The notes beneath the pieces are model-generated. The model ran no database searches, was not told the origin of the DNA, and saw only the letters and a program-made list of their open reading frames with translations. Shown piece after piece: positions 1 to 6,348 of a stretch of DNA of 8,234 nucleotides (position 1 is the first letter of the stretch; each line of letters begins with the position of its first letter). The DNA lies in assembly GCA_946531785.1 (NCBI GenBank), contig CAMNAT010000072.1:1-8234 (forward strand), in the 5' to 3' direction. This DNA is from an uncultured Oscillospiraceae bacterium (GTDB lineage: Bacteria; Bacillota; Clostridia; UBA1381). The translations under genes and the position numbers were made by a program.

Positions 1-1
1 T

Positions 2-1420
2 GCCTGCCGCGCGGCGGGTGAGGACTGGGGCAGATCGGATATGGGCAGCGGAAAGACGGTGCTTGTGGAGTATTCTTCACCGAACATCGCAAAGCCGTTC
101 CATATAGGGCATCTGTTCTCGACCGCTGTCGGTAATTCGCTTGCGAGGATATATAAATTCTTAGGCTATGATGTTCAGTCACTCAATCATCTCGGCGACT
201 GGGGAACGCAGTTCGGTAAGCTGATCTCCGCATATAAGCGCTGGGGCGATCCCGCGCTCATCGAGAAGGATCCGATAAAGGAGCTTTTGAAGATATATGT
301 AAAGTTCCACGAGGAAGCGGAAAAGCATCCGGAGCTTGAGGACGAGGCAAGGGACTACTTCAAGAAGCTCGAAGAAGGCGACGAGGAGACGACCGCGCTC
401 TGGAAATATTTCAGGGATCAGAGCCTTGTCGAGTTCAAGCGCGTATATGATATGCTCGGCGTATCGTTCGACTCATATAACGGCGAAGCGTTCTACTCCG
501 ACAAGATGGATGAGGTAGTGGATATTTTAAGAGAAAAGGGGCTGCTCGTTGAGAGCGACGGCGCACAGGTCGTTGACCTGTCCGATCTCAATATCCCGCC
601 GTGTATCATCCTGAAATCGGACGGCGCGACGATTTATGCCACCCGCGATATCGCGGCGGCGCTGTACAGGCACAGAACATACAACTTCTATAAGAATATA
701 TATGTGGTCGGACTTCCGCAGGCGCTGCACTTCAGGCAGATATTCGAGACCATGAAGCGCGCCGGCTGGGAGTGGAGCAAGGACTGCGAGTATGTCGGCT
801 TCGGACTTGTGAAGCTGCCGGGCAAGAGCATGTCCACCCGTCACGGCGATGTTATATTCTTGGAGGATGTATTGAACGAGTCGATAGAAAAGACACGCGA
901 GATAATCATAAACAACGGCTCCGAGGTCGGCGATCTCGACGATGTTTCAAAGAAGATAGGTATCGGCGCGATACTCTATACCTTCCTAAAGAATTCGCGT
1001 GAGAAGGATATAGTTTTCTCATGGGAGAGCATGCTCGATTTTGACGGCGAATCCGCGCCGTACTGCATGTATGGCTACGCCCGCGGCAGGAGCATCCTCC
1101 GCAAGGCGTCCGGCATAGATTACAGCAATGCCGATCCCGCGCTTGCCGTATCAGATGACGCATACACGCTCGTAAAGCTCATAAACGGCTTCGGCGATGC
1201 GGTGAAGGACGCGGCGGCAAAGAACGAGCCGTTCTATGTAAACCGCTATGTCACCGGACTTGTGAAGGCATTCAATAAGTTCTATAACACGAACCCGATC
1301 ATGCGCGACGATGTCGCAGATGATGTGAAGAAGGCAAGACTTGCAATAGTCGATGCGACCTGCGGCGTTATAAAATCTGCGCTCGCGCTTTTAGGCATCT
1401 CGGTAGTCGAGAGCATGTAA
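2..1420 (+). CDS. argS: Arginyl-tRNA synthetase, N-terminus cut by window edge
   Basis: Class I aminoacyl-tRNA synthetase that joins arginine to tRNA-Arg using ATP in the cytoplasm. The frame is open to the left edge: 13 residues (ACRAAGEDWGRSD) precede the ATG at 41. That ATG is an internal Met, because it falls only about 20 residues before the HIGH signature, whereas a complete ArgRS has roughly 100 more residues there. In the 472 visible residues, the HIGH motif (PFHIGH) is at 34-37, GDWGTQFGKL at 65-74, the catalytic-domain stretch KSDGATIYATRD at 205-216, and the KMSKS-equivalent loop GKSMSTRHG at 274-282. The C-terminal helical anticodon-binding (DALR) domain starts near 350 (YCMYGYARGRSILRK) and runs to the typical end LLGISVVESM. 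The missing part should contain the N-terminal tRNA D-loop-binding domain. An intrinsic terminator follows 22 nt after the stop. No frameshift is seen. The assignment is firm; only the start is unknown. Confidence 0.97.
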   Translation, partial: ACRAAGEDWGRSDMGSGKTVLVEYSSPNIAKPFHIGHLFSTAVGNSLARIYKFLGYDVQSLNHLGDWGTQFGKLISAYKRWGDPALIEKDPIKELLKIYVKFHEEAEKHPELEDEARDYFKKLEEGDEETTALWKYFRDQSLVEFKRVYDMLGVSFDSYNGEAFYSDKMDEVVDILREKGLLVESDGAQVVDLSDLNIPPCIILKSDGATIYATRDIAAALYRHRTYNFYKNIYVVGLPQALHFRQIFETMKRAGWEWSKDCEYVGFGLVKLPGKSMSTRHGDVIFLEDVLNESIEKTREIIINNGSEVGDLDDVSKKIGIGAILYTFLKNSREKDIVFSWESMLDFDGESAPYCMYGYARGRSILRKASGIDYSNADPALAVSDDAYTLVKLINGFGDAVKDAAAKNEPFYVNRYVTGLVKAFNKFYNTNPIMRDDVADDVKKARLAIVDATCGVIKSALALLGISVVESM

Positions 1421-1440
1421 AATTGAAAATATGTTATGTA

Positions 1441-1468
1441 AGACCGTCTGCATCCGCAGACGGTTTTT
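1441..1468 (+). terminator. Intrinsic terminator after argS
   Basis: A nine-base-pair perfect stem (ACCGTCTGC, 1443-1451, with GCAGACGGT, 1456-1464) closes a four-base loop and runs straight into TTTTT on the plus strand. A-T pairs and a G-T wobble can extend the stem outward. It lies 22 nt after the argS stop. It is also 6 nt past the stop of the convergent DUF11 gene, but the minus strand has no clean T run after the stem, so it should work best for argS. Confidence 0.9.
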
Positions 1469-1474
1469 CGCATT

Positions 1475-2329
1475 TTAAGCGATAGTGCCTGTGACGGTGA
1501 TGACTGTCACGCCCGGACCTGCCTCCGTTGCGGGCGCAACGCCTAAGGCAAGGGTCGAGGTCTCTGCCGGAAGCGTGAGGGTGCTGCCCTCTACAGTGTA
1601 GTCTGCCGGAGCGATCGGTGTTGTAACGCCGTTTACGGTATAGGAAACATCGGTTATAGTGAACTCTGCCGGGAACGCGTCGGTGAAGATCACATCCTCC
1701 GCCGCGTCAAAGCCGGTATTCATCAGCGTAAATGTATAGGTCAGCGTATCGCCTGATACTACTGTGTCCTGATCCGCCGCTTTGAAGATCGAGATATCGG
1801 CAAAGGCTATCGGCGTAACTATCGAGCTTGCGCTCTCTGTTATGATCGACTGAGCCTGTGAGTCGGTGTTTGCCGTAACGGTAGCTGTGTTTGTGATCGG
1901 AACCGTTGCTTGCTCGTCTACCTCCGCAAGGTATATGACTATGAGCGAGTCGCCGGCATCAAGCTCCGCCGCTGTGGCAAAGGTCACGCCTGCCGCACTC
2001 GTCGCGGCTGTGCCTGTGACGATATCGCCGTTTTTTACGAATACCGCGGAATTTTCCACATAGGAAAGCGGCGCGGATGCTGCGCCGGCCATCATGCCCA
2101 GATCGTCCTCTATGCTTATTCCGCTGAGTGTGCCTATGCCGGTGTTCTCAACGCGCACATAGTATGCGGCGTTGTTTCCCGCTCTTACCTCGGGTGTGAG
2201 TGTTTCCTTCACAGCCGTCATGGTGTACTGATCCACCAATGTGGTGTTTGTCTGGTTCGAGACCGCAGAACCCTCGCTTGTACCATAGGTATAGCTGATC
2301 TGCGCTCTGTTTAAAAGGCTTGTTGCCAT
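1475..2329 (-). CDS. DUF11 repeat protein without signal peptide
   Basis: A 284-residue protein made of two immunoglobulin-like DUF11 repeats, roughly residues 35-153 and 178-284. Each has the family hallmarks: a start such as ADISIFKAADQDTVVSGDTLTYTFTLMN, a 'xxNTG' strand (VENTGIG near 60; LMNTGFD near 203) and a terminal TATVTAN or TVTGTIA strand. It begins MATSLLNRAQISYTYGT, with no hydrophobic signal sequence. There is no LPXTG, transmembrane anchor or SLH domain. It contains no Cys, Trp or His and is rich in Thr, Ala, Val and acidic residues. The start is supported by AGGAGGT (2337-2343) 7 nt upstream. DUF11 modules are usually found in surface or adhesion proteins. How this one leaves the cell, if it does, is unclear. 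It stands alone, convergent with argS and divergent from rho, so the context gives no partner. Family assignment is good; the function is unknown. Confidence 0.85.
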   Translation of the reverse strand: MATSLLNRAQISYTYGTSEGSAVSNQTNTTLVDQYTMTAVKETLTPEVRAGNNAAYYVRVENTGIGTLSGISIEDDLGMMAGAASAPLSYVENSAVFVKNGDIVTGTAATSAAGVTFATAAELDAGDSLIVIYLAEVDEQATVPITNTATVTANTDSQAQSIITESASSIVTPIAFADISIFKAADQDTVVSGDTLTYTFTLMNTGFDAAEDVIFTDAFPAEFTITDVSYTVNGVTTPIAPADYTVEGSTLTLPAETSTLALGVAPATEAGPGVTVITVTGTIA

Positions 2330-2356
2330 TATTTTTACCTCCTGTATCTGAATTAT

Positions 2357-2384
2357 AAAAAACTATCGGCAACGCTTTGCGTTG
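2357..2384 (-). promoter_or_regulatory. Small hairpin plus T run in DUF11 leader
   Basis: On the minus strand, CAACGC-AAA-GCGTTG (2384-2370) forms a perfect six-base-pair hairpin. Eight nucleotides after the stem (two possible extra GG-CC pairs, then GATAG) comes TTTTTT (2362-2357). It lies between the candidate promoter and the ribosome binding site of the DUF11 gene. It could be a weak attenuator or an mRNA-stabilising hairpin. The gap before the T run makes a standard terminator doubtful. Confidence 0.3.
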
Positions 2385-2414
2385 TTACCCCCTGTTTATA
2401 TTATTACTATTTCT

Positions 2415-2428
2415 CAGATGTACATCTG
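2415..2428. promoter_or_regulatory. 14-bp perfect palindrome, operator candidate
   Basis: CAGATGTACATCTG is a perfect 14-bp inverted repeat in the AT-rich divergent region between the DUF11 gene and rho. It falls about where transcription would begin from the candidate leftward promoter at 2434-2461. That position suits a repressor operator for the DUF11 gene. No regulator is encoded nearby, and the matching protein family is not recognised. Confidence 0.4.
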
Positions 2429-2433
2429 TGATA

Positions 2434-2461
2434 TATATTATGTCGTTAAAATGAAATATGT
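2434..2461 (-). promoter_or_regulatory. Candidate DUF11 promoter, SigK-like elements
   Basis: On the minus strand, CATAATATA (2442-2434) fits the mother-cell sigma-K -10 pattern CATANNNTA. An AC dinucleotide (2461-2460) lies 17 nt upstream, where the minimal sigma-K -35 element would be. No good sigma-A -35/-10 pair was found for this gene. A TATAAT at 2357-2352 has no -35 partner and would leave almost no leader. The region is AT-rich, so the match may be chance. Confidence 0.25.
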
Positions 2462-2563
2462 GAATCCGACATGGTTTTCAGGTGAGGGATATTATTGAAA
2501 TTTACCGCATTGCTTACATAATGCCAATTCGCTTAAAAAGCATAACATTAAATACAAAACCCA

Positions 2564-2592
2564 TTGACATTATAGCGGATTTGGTATATAAT
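2564..2592 (+). promoter_or_regulatory. Consensus sigma-A promoter of rho
   Basis: TTGACA (2564-2569) and TATAAT (2587-2592) are both perfect consensus hexamers with the optimal 17-nt spacing. Transcription should start near 2599, giving an AT-rich, G-poor leader of about 140 nt before the rho start codon. The expected strength is high and constitutive unless rho is autoregulated through that leader. Confidence 0.92.
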
Positions 2593-2740
2593 AGAGGTAT
2601 CGAAAATGCTTTGATCATTTGTTTAAATATTTTTATACTTTGATATTTCCACAAAAGTAACTGAAAAGAAATAAACAATTTTCCATACATGAGCAAAAAT
2701 AATCAATAATAATTTAATATTTTTAAGGAGATCTGTTTTT

Positions 2741-4123
2741 ATGTACGATCAGACCGAGTTGAAGGGCAAGAACCGCGAGGAATTAAAGGTCATTGCCGTT
2801 AAAATGGGACTCAAAAGGGTTTCCACACTAAAAAAGGCGGAGCTTATCGCCGTTATTTCCGAAAAGCTGGCGGAGGAGGAGAGACTCGCCGCCGAGAATG
2901 AGCGGCTCATGCGGGAGCGCGAGGAGGCTGAAAGGGCTGCGGCGCTGGCTGAGGAAAGACAGGCTGAGCTGCAGGCGCGGCATCAGAAAAAGCGTGAGCG
3001 TCCCGCGGATGCGGTTGAGCTTACCGGAGTTTTAGAGGTAAAGCCGGAAGGCTATGGGTTTTTAAGAGCGGAGAATTTCGCGTCATCAAGTAATGACATC
3101 TATGTTGCACCGCAGCAGATAAAGAGATTCAGCTTAAAGACAGGCGACGAGGTCACAGGCGACTGCCGCCTTATAGATGAAGAGGGCAAGTCCTCTCCGC
3201 TGCTGTTCGTGAAAAAGATAAACGGCGATCCCCTTGATATTGCCCTAAAGCGCCGCCCGTTTGAAAAGCTCGTCCCGGTATTCCCGACTGAGCGGATCAC
3301 TCTTGAAACGGATAAGGATACATTGTCAACAAGACTTATAGATGTAATTGCGCCCATAGGCAGAGGTCAGCGCGGAATGATAGTAGCACCGCCAAAGGCA
3401 GGTAAGACCACAATAATCAAGGAGATCGGCAACGCGATACGCAAAAACTGTCCTGATATAAAGCTTATAATCCTGCTTATCGACGAACGGCCCGAGGAGG
3501 TCACCGATATCAAGAAGTCGATAGACTGCGAGGTGATCCACTCCACCTTCGATCAGCTTCCGGAAAACCATTGCCGCCTGTCCGAGATGGTTCTGGAGCG
3601 CGGGATGCGGCTGGTTGAGCAGAAAAAGGATGTCGTTATCCTTATGGATTCCATCACCCGTCTTGTGCGCGCGTATAACCTTACCGCGCAGCCGTCGGGC
3701 AGAACGCTTTCGGGCGGTCTGGAGCCGGGGGCGCTGTATAAGCCGAAGAAGTTTTTCGGCGCGGCGCGAAACATCGAGGACGGCGGCAGCCTGACGGTGA
3801 TAGCAACTGCTCTTGTCGAGACCGGCAGCCGTATGGATGATATGATCTTCGAGGAATTCAAGGGCACAGGTAACATGGAGCTGAAGCTTGATCGCGAGCT
3901 CCAGGAAAAGCGTATCTTCCCCGCTATCGATATACCCAAGTCAGGAACGCGCCGCGAGGAGCTGCTCTTATCTCCTGATGAGCAAAAGGCGGGCTGGACG
4001 CTGCGCCGCGAGCTTGCCGATGCGGAGAGGTATCCGCAGATACTTAATCTCTTAAAGGCAACAGAAAATAATCAGAAATTTATATACTATCTCAACGAAT
4101 CCAAAAAAAATGCATCTCATTAA
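2741..4123 (+). CDS. rho: Transcription termination factor Rho
   Basis: Hexameric RNA-dependent ATPase and 5'-3' helicase that binds nascent untranslated RNA and releases RNA polymerase. At 460 residues it is somewhat longer than the 419-residue E. coli protein. In order: an N-terminal SAP-like helical domain (about 1-45), a charged Glu/Arg/Ala-rich helical linker (46-90), and the cold-shock-type RNA-binding fold (about 96-165, GVLEVKPEGYGFLR). The RecA-like ATPase has Walker A PPKAGKT at 217-223, LLIDERPEEVT at 246-256, Walker B VVILMD at 298-303, and the Q-loop region with SGGLEP at 324-329. The secondary channel or R-loop region is FKGTGNMELKLDR (373-385), and SGTRREEL (401-408) places the likely arginine finger at R404. 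The start is supported by AAGGAG (2725-2730), 10 nt upstream. The last codons and stop are part of a terminator hairpin shared with the convergent serS. Identification is certain. Confidence 0.99.
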   Translation: MYDQTELKGKNREELKVIAVKMGLKRVSTLKKAELIAVISEKLAEEERLAAENERLMREREEAERAAALAEERQAELQARHQKKRERPADAVELTGVLEVKPEGYGFLRAENFASSSNDIYVAPQQIKRFSLKTGDEVTGDCRLIDEEGKSSPLLFVKKINGDPLDIALKRRPFEKLVPVFPTERITLETDKDTLSTRLIDVIAPIGRGQRGMIVAPPKAGKTTIIKEIGNAIRKNCPDIKLIILLIDERPEEVTDIKKSIDCEVIHSTFDQLPENHCRLSEMVLERGMRLVEQKKDVVILMDSITRLVRAYNLTAQPSGRTLSGGLEPGALYKPKKFFGAARNIEDGGSLTVIATALVETGSRMDDMIFEEFKGTGNMELKLDRELQEKRIFPAIDIPKSGTRREELLLSPDEQKAGWTLRRELADAERYPQILNLLKATENNQKFIYYLNESKKNASH

Positions 4124-4136
4124 AGATGCATTTTTT
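4105..4136. terminator. Bidirectional terminator overlapping rho stop
   Basis: A 13-base-pair stem pairs AAAAAATGCATCT (4105-4117) with AGATGCATTTTTT (4124-4136) around the loop CATTAA. It reads as hairpin plus T run on both strands, so it can end both rho (+) and the par-serS operon (-, 10 nt after the serS stop). The left arm encodes the KNAS residues near the Rho C-terminus, and the TAA stop (4121-4123) lies in the loop. Confidence 0.93.
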
Positions 4137-4146
4137 GTGTTTGCAA

Positions 4147-5412
4147 TTACTTTATTATATCTGTACCCATGTACGGAACGAGAGCCTCCGGAACTGTGAC
4201 CGTACCGTCCTCGTTCTGGAAGTTTTCGAGGATCGCTGCGACCGTTCTGCCTACAGCAAGACCTGAGCCGTTTAAGGTATGCACATACTGTGCCTTGTCC
4301 TTGGGGCTGTTCTTGAAGCGGATGTTTGCGCGGCGTGCCTGATAGTCCTCGAAGTTCGAGCATGAGGATATCTCGACATATCTGTTATATGACGGCATCC
4401 ATACCTCTACATCGTTTGTCATTGCCGATGAGAAGCCGAGGTCGCCTGTGGAGAGGCAAACTACTCTGTACGGGAGACCGAGTCCCTGCAGAAGCACCTC
4501 AGCGTCGTTTGTAAGGCTTTCAAGCTCATCATAGCTTGTCTCCGGATTTGCGAATTTGACCATCTCGACCTTATTGAACTGGTGCTGGCGGATGATACCT
4601 CTTGTATCTCTGCCCGCGCTGCCTGCCTCTGCTCTGAAGCATGCGGAGTATGCACAGTACTTGATCGGGAGCTTTGTACCGTCAAGTATCTCGTCGCGGT
4701 GCAGGTTGGTAACGGGGACCTCTGCTGTCGGGATGAGGAAGAAGCCGTTGTTCTCTACCTTGAACGCGTCCTCCTCAAACTTCGGGAGCTGACCTGTGCC
4801 GGTCATTGACGCGCGGTTTACCATGTACGGCGGGAAAATCTCAGTATAGCCGCGCTCGGTGTGTGTATTTAAGAAATACTGGATAACAGCTCTCTCAAGT
4901 CTTGCGCCGAGACCCTTATATACGGTAAAGCGTGTGCCGGCGATCTTTGTGCCGCGCTCAAAGTCGAGGATGTCAAGATCTGTGCCTATATCCCAGTGCG
5001 CCTTAGGCTCAAATGTGAACTCGCGCGGTGTGCCGTTACGGCGCAGCTCGCGGTTTTCGGTGTCGTCCTTGCCTATCGGTACATTCTTGTTCGGGATGTT
5101 CGGGATGCGGAGCATGTAGTCGCGCAGCTTTGCGTCGATCTCGCGCACCTTTTCATCATCGAGCTTTATCTCGTCAGAGAGCTTCTTCATGTCCTCGAAG
5201 ATCTCCGAGGTGTCCTCGCCCGCCTTCTTCATTGCCGGGATCTTTTTGCTGATCTCGTTCTGCTTTGCCTTCTTCTGCTCAACATCTGTCAAGAGCTCGC
5301 GGCGCTGCTTGTCAAGCTCGATAGCCGGGGTGATATCGAGATCGTTGTTTCTGTTTCTGAGAGCCTCTCTTATGCGCTCAGGTTCATTTCTTAAAATTTT
5401 GATGTCTAACAT
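4147..5412 (-). CDS. serS: Seryl-tRNA synthetase
   Basis: Class II synthetase that charges tRNA-Ser (and tRNA-Sec where present) with serine. At 421 residues it has the usual length. The N-terminal antiparallel coiled-coil arm that grips the long variable arm of tRNA-Ser spans about 1-105. Motif 1 lies around 170-198 (ARLERAVIQYF to FPPYMV). The serine-site TAE is at 229-231. Motif 2 holds the FRAE signature at 259-262, followed by the flexible loop and HQFNKVEM at 277-284. Motif 3 is NGSGLAVGRTVAAILE (381-396) with the ATP-binding arginine R389. It is the last gene of the leftward operon. Its start is one base after the upstream stop (TAA-T-ATG), and the AAAGGA-type binding site lies in the final codons of that gene, so translation is probably coupled. 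There is no room for a T-box leader, which often controls serS in Firmicutes. Confidence 0.99.
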   Translation of the reverse strand: MLDIKILRNEPERIREALRNRNNDLDITPAIELDKQRRELLTDVEQKKAKQNEISKKIPAMKKAGEDTSEIFEDMKKLSDEIKLDDEKVREIDAKLRDYMLRIPNIPNKNVPIGKDDTENRELRRNGTPREFTFEPKAHWDIGTDLDILDFERGTKIAGTRFTVYKGLGARLERAVIQYFLNTHTERGYTEIFPPYMVNRASMTGTGQLPKFEEDAFKVENNGFFLIPTAEVPVTNLHRDEILDGTKLPIKYCAYSACFRAEAGSAGRDTRGIIRQHQFNKVEMVKFANPETSYDELESLTNDAEVLLQGLGLPYRVVCLSTGDLGFSSAMTNDVEVWMPSYNRYVEISSCSNFEDYQARRANIRFKNSPKDKAQYVHTLNGSGLAVGRTVAAILENFQNEDGTVTVPEALVPYMGTDIIK

Positions 5413-5413
5413 A

Positions 5414-5851
5414 TTATTGTTCCTTTCCTTTTTTTATCACTTTTTCTGTTTGATCGTATAATATTTTTTGCTCCTCGGTAAGAGCTTGTGTATCAATTTC
5501 AGAGAGCATAGCCTCAGCTTCTGCCGTCTCCCCTGCCTCTGCCTTCTGATAAGCAAGAGCAAGAGACTTGTATGTGTTAAGCTCAGCCTTGAGCTCGGTG
5601 TTCTCCTTCTGTGCGTCAGCCAATGCGTTAGCGGTGAGAGCCAGCTCGTCCGGTTCCCGGGTCTTCTTTTCCTCGGGACTTTTCGTTGCCGCTGCCGTAG
5701 GCACAGCCTGAGCTGTGCTTGTTCTCAGCTCGCGTATGTTCTTCTGACCGAAGAACGCTATTATTATCAGTACGAGCGCTACCGCAAATATCAATGCGGT
5801 ATAGAGAAACATCGAGCGGTTCTGTTTAGTTTCTTTATTATCGTTAGCCAT
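5414..5851 (-). CDS. Small single-pass membrane protein, coiled coil/TPR-like
   Basis: A 145-residue protein not assigned to a named family. A short basic N-terminus (KETKQNR) precedes one hydrophobic helix at about 14-34 (MFLYTALIFAVALVLIIIAFF). Next comes an Ala/Thr/Pro-rich linker (42-66), then a helical region (68-140). The first part of that region (ALADAQKENTELKAELNTYKSL) looks like a coiled coil. The rest (ALAYQKAEAGETAEAEAMLSEID...LTEEQKILYDQ) resembles a single TPR-like helix pair. Topology is uncertain because charges flank both sides of the helix. Its start is supported by AAGAGGA (about 5858-5864) and lies 14 nt after the DUF4446 stop; serS starts one base after its own stop. The position inside a par-serS operon next to a second small membrane protein suggests the two may act together, but no function can be read from the sequence. 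Confidence 0.75.
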   Translation of the reverse strand: MANDNKETKQNRSMFLYTALIFAVALVLIIIAFFGQKNIRELRTSTAQAVPTAAATKSPEEKKTREPDELALTANALADAQKENTELKAELNTYKSLALAYQKAEAGETAEAEAMLSEIDTQALTEEQKILYDQTEKVIKKGKEQ

Positions 5852-5865
5852 TGTAGTTCCTCTTC

Positions 5866-6348
5866 TTATTCTATCGTGCCGGAGACAGCCTTCTCCACGG
5901 CTTCCTTTTCCTCATCGAGCAGCATCGTCATGCACTGCCCCTCGTGTATCTCCCTGACATATGTGTTCGACGACGCGCTGCCGTAGATCGAGGTAAGCAC
6001 GAAGCCGTCGTTATATCGGTTCAGTACCGCAAGGGCAAAGCTCTGCTTTCCGTGTACATCCTCATACGCGTCAAAGTTCACGATGCCTGTTTTTGACAGT
6101 GCCAGGTTTATCTTTGATTCGCAGTCTGAGATGCGCTCTGAGATCGCGCCCTCCTGTGTGAGCTTCAGCTTCTTTGAAAGCTCGTTAACACTGTTATAAT
6201 ACTTTTCAAGGTTGTCCGTCAGATTTCCGTCCTCGGAATAGTCAAGGATCGAATTGACCTTTGATATGCATATTATCCCGATGACGATCGAGGCGATCAC
6301 GAATACCGCGAGCACCGCGATGGCGGACATTATCACTCTTTCATCCAT
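5866..6348 (-). CDS. DUF4446 family membrane protein
   Basis: A 160-residue protein that fits the DUF4446 family, usually found directly downstream of parB in Firmicutes. A transmembrane helix spans about 7-29 (MSAIAVLAVFVIASIVIGIICI). A polar helical stretch with coiled-coil character follows (45-85). The conserved core is about 87-150: TGIVNFDAYEDVHGKQSFALAVLNRYNDGFVLTSIYG, then an SSNTYVREIHEGQC segment and LLDEEKEAVEKA at the end. The core probably lies in the cytoplasm, but this is not shown by the sequence. The family has no established biochemical role. Its ATG follows the parB TAA with no gap, and its binding site GGAGGGGG (6356-6363) is made from parB's last Gly codons. This strongly suggests co-translation and perhaps a membrane role linked to segregation. 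Confidence 0.87.
   Translation of the reverse strand: MDERVIMSAIAVLAVFVIASIVIGIICISKVNSILDYSEDGNLTDNLEKYYNSVNELSKKLKLTQEGAISERISDCESKINLALSKTGIVNFDAYEDVHGKQSFALAVLNRYNDGFVLTSIYGSASSNTYVREIHEGQCMTMLLDEEKEAVEKAVSGTIE

Noticed and set aside
41..43. ATG at 41 as the argS start
   Set aside because: The frame is open to the window edge with ArgRS-like residues before it, and this start would remove the N-terminal domain and begin only 20 residues before the HIGH motif.
1910..2314. 134-residue rightward frame inside the DUF11 gene
   Set aside because: It is Cys- and Arg-rich, shadow-like, and antisense to a well-supported gene with a good binding site.
2601..2644. Repeated CTTTGAT in the rho leader (2609-2615, 2638-2644)
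   Set aside because: A 7-bp direct repeat in an AT-rich leader is expected by chance.
2514..2696. 60-residue leftward frame between the DUF11 gene and rho
   Set aside because: It starts with TTG, has no binding site, and covers the consensus rho promoter. Its composition reflects AT-rich spacer.
5430..5500. Internal serS promoter within the 145-residue gene
   Set aside because: TTGATA and TATTAT are 27 nt apart, and other hexamer pairs are weak, so nothing has a plausible spacing.
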